A stretch of 12,374 nt of DNA from Fulvivirga aurantia (GCF_009711475.1 NZ_SMMD01000871.1:1-12374), one strand, 5' to 3'. Counted from the first letter of the stretch, positions 1 through 7,285 are shown. Numbers and translations are program-made. Notes: generated by a model not told the origin, from the sequence alone.

Positions 1-15
1 AAATATCTTATTCAT
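1..15 (-). CDS. Start of a gene running off the window, probably ABC transporter permease (5 codons seen)
   Basis: On the minus strand an ATG at 15-13 opens a frame reading M-N-K-I-F to the window edge. It lies inside the last codons of the ABC ATPase gene in another frame, so the two genes overlap by 8 bases, a typical translational-coupling arrangement. A textbook Shine-Dalgarno sequence sits five bases upstream. ATPases of this type with a DUF4162-like tail are usually followed by their ABC-2 family membrane permease. That context, not the five residues, supports the call. The start itself is well supported; the product is inferred. Confidence 0.6.
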
Positions 16-925
16 GGTTGCCTCCTTCTACTTTTGAGATGAAAATTTCGTTTATGCTAGGTATTTTTTCTACAAAAGAGTGTACTTCTGTAATACCAAT
101 CAGATTTTTGAGCAAGTCATTAGGCGTAGTGCCAGCTTTGATTTGAATATTGCTCTGAAAGTAATCTTCATCTAATGCCTGATCATTTATCACTTTGAAG
201 TCTTCGGCTAAGGAGCCATTGAGTCTGCCTTTATGATCTACAATAAAAGTATTTGATTTATAAGACTGCTTAATATCCTTTTTAGTGCCTTCAAGTATTT
301 TTTCAGATTTGTTAATGAGCGCGATATGATCACAAAGCTCCTCTACAGATTCCATTCTGTGGGTAGAAAAGATCACCGTACTCCCTTTGTCTCTCAATTC
401 AAGGATTTCGTCTTTTATCAAGTTTGCATTTACGGGGTCAAAGCCAGAAAATGGCTCATCCAGGATTATGAGTTCGGGCTCCTGCAAGACGGTAGAGATA
501 AACTGAATTTTTTGAGCCATACCCTTAGAGAGGTCTTCAATCTTTTTATCCCACCACTCATAGATGCCTAATTTCTTAGTCCATGCTTTGCTTTTAAGAA
601 TGGCATCCTTTCGAGAGAGGTTTCTAAGTTGCCCTAAATAAACAAGCTGTTCACCTACCTTCATTTTTTTATAAAGGCCTCTTTCTTCAGGCAGATAACC
701 TATGATAGAAATGTGATCCTGGTTGAGTTTTTCACCATTGATTAAGATCTCTCCCTCATCGGCTTCGATGATCTGGTTTATAATTCTAATTAAGGTAGTT
801 TTTCCCGCACCATTTGGGCCTAGTAAGCCATAAATAGCTTGTTTTGGTATCGATAAGCTTACACCATTAAGTGCCAGGTGGTTGGCATATCGCTTGGTAA
901 TGTTGGTTACTTTGAGTGCATCCAC
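8..925 (-). CDS. ABC transporter ATP-binding protein, NatA-like with C-terminal DUF4162-type domain
   Basis: This is the cytoplasmic ATPase subunit that would power a membrane permease. Walker A is GPNGAGKTT at residues 36-44. The signature is LSKGMAQ at 132-138, slightly off the LSGGQ consensus. Walker B with the catalytic Glu is LIILDEP at 152-158, and the switch His is H189 in STH. The Q-loop region reads GYLPEERGLY near 76-85, typical of NatA-like exporters of the ABC-2 class. Residues from about 215 onward form a separate tail resembling DUF4162. Length (305 aa) is normal for the group. The ATG start at 925 gives a complete nucleotide-binding domain. It overlaps the next gene by 8 bases, so the pair are probably co-translated. 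The substrate cannot be read from the sequence; sodium or drug export, or a role in gliding or secretion, are all possible. Confidence 0.9.
   Translation of the reverse strand: MDALKVTNITKRYANHLALNGVSLSIPKQAIYGLLGPNGAGKTTLIRIINQIIEADEGEILINGEKLNQDHISIIGYLPEERGLYKKMKVGEQLVYLGQLRNLSRKDAILKSKAWTKKLGIYEWWDKKIEDLSKGMAQKIQFISTVLQEPELIILDEPFSGFDPVNANLIKDEILELRDKGSTVIFSTHRMESVEELCDHIALINKSEKILEGTKKDIKQSYKSNTFIVDHKGRLNGSLAEDFKVINDQALDEDYFQSNIQIKAGTTPNDLLKNLIGITEVHSFVEKIPSINEIFISKVEGGNHE
21..27 (-). promoter_or_regulatory. Strong Shine-Dalgarno sequence for the gene starting at 15
   Basis: The minus strand reads AAGGAGG, then five bases, then ATG. It lies within the 3' end of the ABC ATPase gene, so the ATPase codons there also serve as the ribosome binding site of the next gene. 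It decides the start of the partial gene. It stands out because the other starts in this window (for example upp, adk, obgE, sdaAA and the M42 peptidase) show no comparable site. Confidence 0.75.
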
Positions 926-1088
926 TGTTAAAAATAATTTTGATTAGGTTATAAGTCGATAATGTCTGCATAATATCACAAAACATTAAAGCTTTTTTAA
1001 AATTAATCAAAAAATTAGCTCGTGATGGCTCTTTAAAGTAAGCGGTAAATTAAGAAATTGAAGGTGTAACTAAACTGATGATTGGAAG

Positions 1089-1985
1089 CTATTTGTCGCG
1101 AAACTCAATGCTGCCCATACTTACATCAAGATTAAAAGTAAGCACATCCTCAGCGTCCTTTGTGTAGGCAGCGTTCACGAAAGTGTTATTTCCTAAATTC
1201 TTAAAAGACTTAGTGAGCTTTACGCGACAGAGCCATGAGTCTGTAACTTTTATCATCACCGGTGTTTCGGCAGGAGGCAATAAGATCAGAAGATTGCCGG
1301 CAGCTACGCTACTCTTTATGTTACTTGCAACTTCGGGTTTATCGCTAAAGTCTAAGGTGAGATTTCCAAAACCGATGTCGGCTACTACATTTCTAGATTT
1401 AGAAAGGTTTAGTTTTTTAACGGCTACAGATCCCAGGTCTACTTTTACATAAAAAGTATCCATTTCTACTTTGTTGTAACCATCGTTTTCATAATCGATC
1501 ACTACATCTGCACTACCTGTAAAGACTTTGAGCTTTTCCACAGATAAGCCAGACAGATCTATATTAGCGTGACCAATGCCATAATTTAAATTCAAATTAT
1601 AGGCCTTGTCTTCGGTAAGGTATACTTTCCAAATTTTTTCGGGAGTACTCTCAGATTTGCCAAACATGCGGTAAGATATAGATTGGCTGAGGCCCTGTGA
1701 TTTGTTGTCTTCAAGGGCTAAGTTGATTTTGCAGGTCTCCCGGTTTGTTTCTTTCTCAAAAGAATGAGAGTAGCTATCAAAATCTTGATTGCTGTAAACA
1801 TTAAGCAGATCTGATGTTTCACCTGGTTTGATAAAACACTGACCGCTATTTACTTTAAACTTTAAATCTACTTTCTCAACTTTTCTATCGTTATCGACAG
1901 AAAACTGTTTTTTTATTTGTGAGAAAGAAAGGGTAGTACTGATGATCCCCGCACCCAGAATAAGAATTCTTCTCCGCATGACCAT
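1089..1985 (-). CDS. Secreted toast-rack / DUF4097-like beta-ladder protein, function unknown
   Basis: The N-terminus has basic MVMRRR, a hydrophobic stretch at about 7-21 and LSFSQ at 19-23, a likely signal peptide cleaved near residue 22-23. There is no lipobox Cys, so periplasmic or secreted is more likely than lipoprotein. From about residue 125 the chain is a run of short beta rungs with a repeated Gly-small-hydrophobic pattern: GHANIDL at 138, GSADVVI at 157, GSVAVKK at 185, GNLTLDF at 207, GNLLILL at 230 and GSIEFRD at 291. This resembles the DUF4097 adhesin and LiaF-type C-terminal toast-rack families. Three Cys lie in the mature part (50, 85, 253). A second ATG at codon 3 is an alternative start. 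No Shine-Dalgarno is visible. It stands alone between the grpE-dnaJ terminator and the ABC gene. The fold assignment is inference; the function is not known. Confidence 0.7.
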   Translation of the reverse strand: MVMRRRILILGAGIISTTLSFSQIKKQFSVDNDRKVEKVDLKFKVNSGQCFIKPGETSDLLNVYSNQDFDSYSHSFEKETNRETCKINLALEDNKSQGLSQSISYRMFGKSESTPEKIWKVYLTEDKAYNLNLNYGIGHANIDLSGLSVEKLKVFTGSADVVIDYENDGYNKVEMDTFYVKVDLGSVAVKKLNLSKSRNVVADIGFGNLTLDFSDKPEVASNIKSSVAAGNLLILLPPAETPVMIKVTDSWLCRVKLTKSFKNLGNNTFVNAAYTKDAEDVLTFNLDVSMGSIEFRDK

Positions 1986-2036
1986 TTAATACGAAGAAGC
2001 TATATGAGTGTTACGGTATTCAGAAAAAAAATTCAC

Positions 2037-2070
2037 AAAAAAAGCTGCAAATCAGGTATTTGCAGCTTTT
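2037..2070 (-). terminator. Rho-independent terminator of grpE-dnaJ
   Basis: A perfect 13-bp inverted repeat (arms 2040-2052 and 2058-2070, built on AAAAGCTGCAAAT) encloses a 5-base loop. Read on the minus strand the second arm runs into seven T's, complementary to 2037-2043. It begins 22 bases beyond the dnaJ stop. The T-run lies on the minus-strand 3' side, so it serves dnaJ. There is no plus-strand gene here to terminate. Confidence 0.9.
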
Positions 2071-2092
2071 GTTATAATTGATCTTTTATTCG

Positions 2093-3214
2093 TTAAAAGA
2101 ATTCTTTCATTTTTTCGAAAAATCCTTTGTCATTTTTATCAGGTCGAGGCTGAAAATTAGATGATTCTCTCAATGCTTCGAGTGTATTTTTCTCATCAGA
2201 ACTTAAGCTTTTAGGCGTCCAAACATTTACGTGAATCAGCTGATCGCCTTTTCCGTAACCGTTTAAATCTTTGATTCCTTTACCTCTCAGTCTGAGGATT
2301 TTACCACTTTGAGTACCCGGCTCAATTTTGATTCTCACTTTGCCAGATATCGTTGGTACTTCTACTGATGCTCCTAAGGCAGCATCTATAAAGCTCACGT
2401 AAAGATCATATATTACGTTGTTACCCTCTCTTACGAGTTTATCATCACTCTTTTCTTCGATTACAATAAGTAAATCTCCTGCTGGGCCACCGCCAGGGGC
2501 TTCGTTTCCTTTGCCTGACATAGACAGCTGCATGCCATCACTCACACCACCAGGTATTTTTACAGAAATAATCTCTTCCTTAGACTGCAAGCCACTGCTG
2601 TCTACACCCGGAGGTCTTGAGTCTACTAATTGACCCGAACCATTACAAGTAGGGCAGGTGCTTGTAGAAACCATCTGTCCGAGCATGGTATTTACGGCTT
2701 TCCTAACCTGGCCCGTACCATGACAGGTGGTACAAGTTTTGAAAGTTACTCCGTCAGCTTTTACCAGCCTGTTTACTTTTATTTTCTTTTCTGCACCTTC
2801 AGCAACTTCTTTGAGCGTAAGGCTGAGTTTTATTCTAAGGTTAGAGCCTCTTCTTTGTCTGCGACCACCTCGGCCACCGCCACCTCCAAAGAAGCTATCG
2901 AATGGGCTACCACCGCCACCACCGAAGATGTCGCCAAACTGAGAGAATATGTCATCCATATTCATGCCTCCGCCACCGAAGCCACCGCCATTCATACCAG
3001 CGTGTCCGTATTGGTCATATCGCTGTTTCTTTTGCGGGTCTTTCAGTACCTCGTAAGCTTCTGCTGCTTCTTTAAACTTCTCTTCAGCTTCAGCATCATC
3101 CGGATTTTTGTCAGGGTGGTACTTAATAGCTGTTTTACGATAAGCTTTTTTTATTTCTTCAGCAGATGCTGACTTATCAACTCCTAATACTTCGTAATAA
3201 TCTCTCTTTGCCAT
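2093..3214 (-). CDS. dnaJ: Chaperone protein DnaJ (Hsp40) with only one predicted zinc centre
   Basis: This is the DnaK co-chaperone that binds unfolded clients and stimulates DnaK ATPase. The J domain covers about residues 4-70 with HPD at 33-35. A Gly/Phe-rich linker runs from about 73 to 117, followed by two beta-sandwich client-binding domains and the dimerisation tail; 373 aa is normal length. The zinc region is unusual. CxxCxGxG motifs occur only at 161-168 (CTTCHGTG) and 187-194 (CPTCNGSG). Where the first motif belongs there is KADGVTFKT without Cys. Where the fourth belongs there is a Pro/Gly/Ser-rich segment (about 198-211) without Cys. In canonical DnaJ motifs 1+4 make zinc centre I and 2+3 make centre II, so centre I appears absent and centre II intact. 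The start lies 14 bases after the grpE stop; the two form an operon ending at the terminator near 2050. Confidence 0.97.
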   Translation of the reverse strand: MAKRDYYEVLGVDKSASAEEIKKAYRKTAIKYHPDKNPDDAEAEEKFKEAAEAYEVLKDPQKKQRYDQYGHAGMNGGGFGGGGMNMDDIFSQFGDIFGGGGGSPFDSFFGGGGGRGGRRQRRGSNLRIKLSLTLKEVAEGAEKKIKVNRLVKADGVTFKTCTTCHGTGQVRKAVNTMLGQMVSTSTCPTCNGSGQLVDSRPPGVDSSGLQSKEEIISVKIPGGVSDGMQLSMSGKGNEAPGGGPAGDLLIVIEEKSDDKLVREGNNVIYDLYVSFIDAALGASVEVPTISGKVRIKIEPGTQSGKILRLRGKGIKDLNGYGKGDQLIHVNVWTPKSLSSDEKNTLEALRESSNFQPRPDKNDKGFFEKMKEFF

Positions 3215-3228
3215 TCTTCTGTATTTAC

Positions 3229-3852
3229 TTAGCTTCCGATTACAACTTTAGCGTAACGGATCACTTTATCTTTCAATAAGTAACCTTTTTCTATTACGTC
3301 TACCACCTTGCCCTTAAGTTTTGGCTTAGGTGCAGGTATTTGTGTAATCGCTTCGTGTATCTCAGGATCGAAATCCATTCCCTCTTTGCTATCCATCGGG
3401 GTAAGGCCTTTTCTCTCTAAAGCTTTGCTAAATTTGTTTTGAATAAGCTGAACGCCATCTTTAGCCGCTTTTAAGTCAGCGTCTTTCTCGCCCAATGTCT
3501 TCATAGCTCTTTCAAAGTCATCCAGAATAGGAATAAGGTCAGCCATCAGTTCAGCGTTGGCTGTCTGCACCATATCCAATTTTTCTTTGGATGTCCTTCT
3601 TCTGAAATTTTCAAATTCAGAATAGAGCCTCAAATATTTATCTTTACTTTCTGACAATTCGTCCTGAAGGCGTGAGATTTCGCTCTCTTCTTCCGACATT
3701 TCTTCATTGTCAGTAGCTTCCTCTTCTGTTTCTTCCTCTATTTTGTCTTTTATATCTTCGCTGTTTGCAGGTGTTTCACCGGCTTCAGCAGCTTGAGTAT
3801 TGGCTTCTTCCGTACTTTGCACGTCTTTTTCGTCAATATTCTCTTTTTTCAT
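3229..3852 (-). CDS. grpE: GrpE nucleotide exchange factor
   Basis: GrpE releases ADP from DnaK, resetting the chaperone cycle, and works as a dimer in the cytoplasm. Residues 1-60 are very acidic and low complexity, as in many bacterial GrpE tails. A long charged helix suited to the coiled-coil dimer covers about 57-105, with the family segment SEFENFRRR at 78-86. The C-terminal beta domain carries [11 protein letters not shown] at 159-169 and [16 protein letters not shown] at 190-205, strong GrpE signatures. Length is 207 aa. The ATG at 3852 precedes a Lys-rich start with no clear Shine-Dalgarno. It is followed at once by dnaJ. dnaK is not in the window. The 85 bp upstream hold a dyad and a -24/-12-like element, suggesting a promoter separate from obgE. 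Confidence 0.97.
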   Translation of the reverse strand: MKKENIDEKDVQSTEEANTQAAEAGETPANSEDIKDKIEEETEEEATDNEEMSEEESEISRLQDELSESKDKYLRLYSEFENFRRRTSKEKLDMVQTANAELMADLIPILDDFERAMKTLGEKDADLKAAKDGVQLIQNKFSKALERKGLTPMDSKEGMDFDPEIHEAITQIPAPKPKLKGKVVDVIEKGYLLKDKVIRYAKVVIGS

Positions 3853-3897
3853 TACTGCGTTGTCTTACGTGATTCATAAAAATTCGGTATTAGGGCG

Positions 3898-3912
3898 ACA
3901 ATTACTTTGCCA
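3898..3912 (-). promoter_or_regulatory. Candidate -24/-12 (sigma-54-like) promoter of grpE-dnaJ
   Basis: On the minus strand the bases are TGGCAAAGTAATTGT. The sigma-54 consensus is TGGCAC, five bases, TTGC. Here the GG and the TTG are present at exactly the consensus spacing, with two mismatches (C to A after TGGCA, and final C to T). A start about 12 bases downstream would leave a leader of roughly 35 bases before the grpE ATG. No good TAnnTTTG element competes in this gap. The match is visible; its use by sigma-54 is inference, and the C-to-T change at the -12 GC is a real weakness. Confidence 0.35.
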
Positions 3913-3923
3913 AAAGGTGTGTT

Positions 3924-3938
3924 ATGTCAAAATGACAT
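3924..3938 (-). promoter_or_regulatory. Perfect 15-bp dyad upstream of grpE, possible operator
   Basis: ATGTCA, three bases, TGACAT: six-base arms, perfectly symmetric, sharing one base with the obgE stop codon. It lies 11 bases upstream of the TGGCA element. There is no T-run behind it and the stem is short, so it is a poor terminator and looks more like a site for a dimeric regulator. It does not resemble CIRCE, the HrcA operator. Confidence 0.4.
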
Positions 3939-4930
3939 TATTTGTTAAGAACCTTCCAGAGCGTGTCTTTGAGTTCTTGAAGGCCTTTTTGTGTAATGGA
4001 AGAGATGAAGGTAGTCTCAATATCTTCTGGCAGCTCTTCTTTCATTTCAGCTATTAGCTCATCATCGAGCATATCGCTTTTAGAAATGGCCAGAATGCGG
4101 TGTTTGTCTAGCAGCTCGGGGTTGTATTTTTTAAGCTCGCCAAGTAAGATTTGATATTCTTTCTTTATATCATCTGCATCGGCAGGTATTAGAAATAAAA
4201 GCGTTGCGTTTCTTTCTATATGCCTTAGAAATCGAGTACCTAATCCTTTGCCTTCAGCGGCTCCTTCTATAATGCCCGGTATATCGGCCATTACAAAAGA
4301 TTTGTAATCTCTGTAGGCTACAACTCCAAGGTTAGGAGTAAGTGTTGTGAAAGGATAATCAGCAATTTCGGGTTTGGCTGCTGATAAAACTGAGAGCAAT
4401 GTTGATTTGCCGGCATTTGGAAAACCTACAAGCCCTACATCTGCCAAAAGCTTGAGTTCAAGAATTACCCACTCTTCTTTGCCAGGCTCTCCGGGTTGTG
4501 CAAATCTTGGTGTTTGCAGTGTCGAGGTTTTGAAGTTTTCATTACCAAGGCCTCCTCGACCTCCTTCTGTAAGAATTTGTTCTTCACCATCTGCGGTAAT
4601 TTCAAAAAGCTTTTTTCCGGTTTCGGCATCTTTGGCGATTGTCCCCAGAGGCACTTCAAGTATTATATCCTCACCTTCAGCCCCTGATCTTCGACCTCCT
4701 TCACCAGGCTTGCCATTTTCTGCAATTACATGTTTTTTGTACTTCAGGTGTAGCAATGTCCAAAGTTGGGTATTGCCTTTGAGTATGATATGCCCACCAC
4801 GACCTCCGTTACCTCCATCGGGGCCACCTTTGGGTACGTGCTTTTCTCTACGAAAATGCACAGACCCGGAGCCACCTGCACCGGAGCGTGAGCAAAATTT
4901 TACATAATCGATGAAGTTAGATGAGGCCAC
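3938..4930 (-). CDS. obgE: GTPase ObgE/CgtA
   Basis: Obg is a ribosome-associated GTPase of 50S assembly and stress signalling. The Gly-rich Obg domain covers residues 1-158, with glycine clusters near 16-46 and 72-83. The GTPase domain follows: G1 GFPNAGKST at 169-177, G2 region around FTTLTP at 194-199, G3 DIPG at 216-219, G4 at 283-286 and G5 SSI at 310-312. The G4 box reads SKSD instead of NKxD, so the base-contacting Asn is replaced by Ser. There is no OCT extension, and 330 aa is normal for Gram-negative short forms. The start codon is GTG at 4930, two bases after the adk stop; no in-frame ATG exists nearby and the N-terminus [12 protein letters not shown] fits the family. Tight packing with adk implies co-transcription and probably coupled translation. 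Confidence 0.97.
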   Translation of the reverse strand: MASSNFIDYVKFCSRSGAGGSGSVHFRREKHVPKGGPDGGNGGRGGHIILKGNTQLWTLLHLKYKKHVIAENGKPGEGGRRSGAEGEDIILEVPLGTIAKDAETGKKLFEITADGEEQILTEGGRGGLGNENFKTSTLQTPRFAQPGEPGKEEWVILELKLLADVGLVGFPNAGKSTLLSVLSAAKPEIADYPFTTLTPNLGVVAYRDYKSFVMADIPGIIEGAAEGKGLGTRFLRHIERNATLLFLIPADADDIKKEYQILLGELKKYNPELLDKHRILAISKSDMLDDELIAEMKEELPEDIETTFISSITQKGLQELKDTLWKVLNK

Positions 4931-4932
4931 TC

Positions 4933-5523
4933 TTAGGAGTTGTTCTGAACCTGTAAGCCGTCAATTACACCACAGATTTTACCAAAAATGTCGTCTATAG
5001 ATCCTACACCGTTTACAGCTGTAAATTTTCCTTGTTTCTTGTAAAACTCAGATACCGGTATAGTTTCGCTTTGATAAACCTTGATACGATTATTTATTTT
5101 CTCTTCGCTTTGATCATCAGCTCTGCCAGAAATTTTACCTCTTTCCAGAAGGCGTTTTTTCAACTCGTCAAATGGTACTTCTAAAGCAATCATGCCTGAA
5201 ATAGGCGTGCCCTTACCATTCATAAGTTTGTCTAGCGCCTCAGCTTGATTTACTGTGCGTGGAAAGCCATCGAAAATAAATCCGTTAGCATCAGTAGTCT
5301 CTTTAATCTTGTCGTCTACCATGCCGATCACAACCTCATCAGGCACAAGGTATCCATCGTCCATGTATTTTTGAGCTAGTTTTCCTAACTCAGTACCCTC
5401 TCCCAAGTGCTTTCTAAACAGGTCTCCTGTTGATATATGAGTGAGTTTGTATTTGTTAATTAGTTTCTCACTCTGAGTGCCTTTGCCGGCACCAGGAGGG
5501 CCAAATAATACAATATTTAACAT
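4933..5523 (-). CDS. adk: Adenylate kinase
   Basis: It catalyses ATP + AMP to 2 ADP in the cytoplasm. The P-loop is GPPGAGKGT at 8-16. AMP-binding features follow: STGDLFR at 31-37 and DGFPRT at 85-90 with Arg89. The LID region around 125-146 is the short form without Cys, so no structural zinc; it has Arg128, Arg134 and Arg146 in the usual pattern. Length is 196 aa, at the short end of the family. The ATG at 5523 places the P-loop at its usual distance from the N-terminus. It stands between hpt (42 bases upstream) and obgE (2 bases downstream). The three likely share one transcript, grouping nucleotide homeostasis with a GTPase. Confidence 0.98.
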   Translation of the reverse strand: MLNIVLFGPPGAGKGTQSEKLINKYKLTHISTGDLFRKHLGEGTELGKLAQKYMDDGYLVPDEVVIGMVDDKIKETTDANGFIFDGFPRTVNQAEALDKLMNGKGTPISGMIALEVPFDELKKRLLERGKISGRADDQSEEKINNRIKVYQSETIPVSEFYKKQGKFTAVNGVGSIDDIFGKICGVIDGLQVQNNS

Positions 5524-5565
5524 CGCAATAATTTTAAGGGTCTAAATATAAAGGAAATTAGCCGA

Positions 5566-6093
5566 TTAGTCTTTGAGTTGGTAGATGTCTTTCAAGTTTC
5601 TTCCCAGCCCATCGTAGTCTAATCCATAGCCAACGACAAATTTATCTGGTATTTCAAAACCAACATACTTAAGCTGATCACCTACTTCATTTGATTTTGG
5701 TTTTTGCAGTAAGGTGACTACTTCTACGCTATTCGCTCCAAGAGATTTAAACTCTTCGAGGATTTTTACTATGGTTCTGCCAGTATCAATAATGTCTTCA
5801 ATGATTACAACATCTTTATTAAAAATGTTTTCATTTAGGCCAATTAGCTGCTTGACATTACCTGTGCTTTCCATTTCTTCATAAGAAGCTACTTTTACAA
5901 AAGAAATTTCTGATTCGATATTAATTTCTTTCATGAGGTCGGCAGCAAACATAAATGAGCCGTTGAGTATAGCTATAAAAAGAGGTCGCTTTTCTTTATA
6001 ATCCGCATTTAGTCTTACGGCAATTTCGCGCGTTTTTTCGGCCAGCTCCTCACTGCTTATATACTTTTCAAATGCTTTGTCTTTTACTACCAT
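5566..6093 (-). CDS. hpt: Hypoxanthine phosphoribosyltransferase
   Basis: It salvages hypoxanthine (and usually guanine) with PRPP to give IMP or GMP. The 13-residue PRPP loop VVIIEDIIDTGRT is at 95-107 with the two acidic residues and TGRT. The substrate-closing loop lies around SYEEMESTGN (70-79). The C-terminus YGLDYDGLGRNLKDIY at 156-171 is characteristic of hpt. Length (175 aa) is normal. The ATG at 6093 follows a T-rich leader holding a terminator-like hairpin, so hpt either begins its own transcript or depends on readthrough from the peptidase gene. Downstream adk joins it functionally in purine nucleotide supply. Confidence 0.96.
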   Translation of the reverse strand: MVVKDKAFEKYISSEELAEKTREIAVRLNADYKEKRPLFIAILNGSFMFAADLMKEINIESEISFVKVASYEEMESTGNVKQLIGLNENIFNKDVVIIEDIIDTGRTIVKILEEFKSLGANSVEVVTLLQKPKSNEVGDQLKYVGFEIPDKFVVGYGLDYDGLGRNLKDIYQLKD

Positions 6094-6098
6094 AGCTT

Positions 6099-6130
6099 AA
6101 AATAAAAATGCCTCTTGTCGAACAAAAGGC
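6099..6130 (-). terminator. Terminator hairpin after the M42 peptidase gene, in the hpt leader
   Basis: On the minus-strand RNA, GCCUUUUGU pairs with ACAAGAGGC around a UCG loop (6130-6110): nine pairs including one U-G wobble. AUUUUUAUUUU follows at 6109-6099. The wobble becomes a C-A mismatch in plus-strand RNA, so the hairpin is built for the minus strand. The hpt ATG begins only 5 bases after the T-rich tract, so the element could be an intrinsic terminator, an attenuator, or both. Confidence 0.75.
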
Positions 6131-6133
6131 GTG

Positions 6134-6141
6134 CAAATATA
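6134..6141 (-). promoter_or_regulatory. Candidate Bacteroidota -7 element for hpt-adk-obgE
   Basis: The minus strand reads TATATTTG, an exact match to the Bacteroidota -7 consensus TAnnTTTG. No convincing TTTG lies at the -33 distance. Transcription from here would begin close to the first base of the hairpin at 6130-6110, placing that hairpin at the very 5' end of the hpt message. An eight-base match in AT-rich DNA can be chance. Confidence 0.4.
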
Positions 6142-6164
6142 AGATTAAATTTTAAATGAAGTGC

Positions 6165-7076
6165 CTATAAATGAGCCATTAGCTCTTTGTATAGGTCAAC
6201 CATGCTCAGAATATCTTTTTTGTGAACGGTTTCTTCGGGAGAATGAACATTCTGCTCAGGAGCACCAATAAAGCACCAATCAAACGGATATGGGGAGTGC
6301 TGTAGCTCACGACCATCGCTTGACCCGGAACTCTCTACTTCTAGTTGAAAATCAACACCACTTTCCTGAGCGATTGTACGTACTTTATCAATAAATGACT
6401 TTCTTGGTATGCTATGGTCTCTGAGTGAGATTACCACACCTTCACCTGGGTGTACGCCATCAGTTACCCAGGTAATGTCTGAAATAAGTGCTTGCTTAAC
6501 TCCCCATTTTTCAAAAACGTACTTACCCAGATAAGGTACAGATCCGCCACCATGCTCTTCCCAGGCACTGAACACAATCACGCCATTTTCAAGAGTTTCT
6601 GCCACTTTAAGTGCATTATAGATGCCCAATCGATTGTCTAAATAGCAAGAGGTTACATATTCTTCGTCTTCCTGATAGTCGCACTTAAAAGTGAGTGAGG
6701 TGCCGGTGTCTATAGCTCTGCCAAATTTGTAAAAAAGCTGATTGTCTTTACTCACTTCCAATTCACATTCAATCAAACTGAGAGAGTCTTCGCCAACTAA
6801 TTTATAGCCGGTCTGCACATCAGGGCCGCCAATAGGCACAAGTTGATTTTGGTACCTTACTGTAAAGCCAACAGAATCCATATGAGCAAAGATGGCAGTT
6901 TTTGGGTTGCCAAATTTCAGTATCAGGCAATCTTGTAATTCATCTCCTTCTATTATCTCAGGTTGCCTTACCCACGACTCCTGATTAGATTTTACATAGT
7001 CTATCAGAAAATTTTTCACGTGGACCTCTTCCCCAGAGGGTGCATGAATTTGACATAAGTCATGTAATAATTGCAT
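6165..7076 (-). CDS. M42/M20-type metallopeptidase (aminopeptidase-like)
   Basis: This is a predicted dinuclear zinc aminopeptidase of clan MH, acting on peptides in the cytoplasm since no signal peptide is seen. Ligand and catalytic positions are recognisable in order: H65-x-D67 in AHMDSVGF, D147 in CYLDNRLG, E173-E174 in WEEHGGG (catalytic Glu and ligand), D200 in ISDIT and H278 in NVHSPEE. The SSDGRELQ segment at 252-259 also fits M42 proteins. At 303 aa it is shorter than the usual 340-360 aa, mainly between H65 and D147 where the lid domain sits. The ATG at 7076 starts just before LCQIHAPSG, the normal M42 N-terminal motif. A hairpin terminator follows, and a 209-bp divergent spacer separates it from upp. 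Confidence 0.85.
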   Translation of the reverse strand: MQLLHDLCQIHAPSGEEVHVKNFLIDYVKSNQESWVRQPEIIEGDELQDCLILKFGNPKTAIFAHMDSVGFTVRYQNQLVPIGGPDVQTGYKLVGEDSLSLIECELEVSKDNQLFYKFGRAIDTGTSLTFKCDYQEDEEYVTSCYLDNRLGIYNALKVAETLENGVIVFSAWEEHGGGSVPYLGKYVFEKWGVKQALISDITWVTDGVHPGEGVVISLRDHSIPRKSFIDKVRTIAQESGVDFQLEVESSGSSDGRELQHSPYPFDWCFIGAPEQNVHSPEETVHKKDILSMVDLYKELMAHL

Positions 7077-7244
7077 AGAGAAGGGAATGTTTTAGCTTAC
7101 TTCTACTTCAGTAATTGTCGATCAATATGCGAAGCTACAGAGCAGAGGCACTACTTGCAAGATTATCACTTACAAACAGAGTGGAGTTAAATAATACTTA
7201 GAATTTAGGGTAAAAAAAGTGTATCTAAGCAAATTTTATTTAAC

Positions 7245-7272
7245 TTGAATTTTTTTAAAATAGAAGCTTTTG
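7245..7272 (+). promoter_or_regulatory. Weak candidate promoter of the upp operon
   Basis: TTG at 7245-7247 and AGCTTTTG at 7265-7272 are separated by 17 bases, near the spacing expected for Bacteroidota -33/-7 elements. The -7 matches TAnnTTTG only in its last half. The leader to the upp ATG at 7286 would be very short. The rest of the 7077-7285 spacer is AT-rich with no other clear element for either divergent gene. Confidence 0.25.
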
Positions 7273-7285
7273 CGACCGTTTTTTA

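Noticed and set aside
979..1011. Possible promoter of the ABC ATPase gene (minus strand TTTG, 21 bases, ATGTTTTG)
   Set aside because: Two mismatches in the -7 element and a very AT-rich background; not better than chance.
2630..3172. Plus-strand open frame of 180 codons opposite dnaJ
   Set aside because: Low-complexity mirror of the Gly-rich dnaJ codons with no family resemblance; dnaJ on the other strand is unambiguous.
3924..3938. The dyad after obgE read as an obgE terminator
   Set aside because: Six-bp AT-rich stem with no following T-run; much weaker than the three clear terminators in this window.
4374..4907. Plus-strand open frame of 177 codons opposite obgE
   Set aside because: Pro/Ser-rich antisense of the Gly-rich Obg domain; no start signal or recognisable protein.
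7093..7137. Inverted TAGCTT/AAGCTA pair in the peptidase leader, and an 8-base CTTGCAAG palindrome nearby
   Set aside because: Six-base arms with a 33-base loop, and a short palindrome in a 209-bp AT-rich spacer, are expected by chance.
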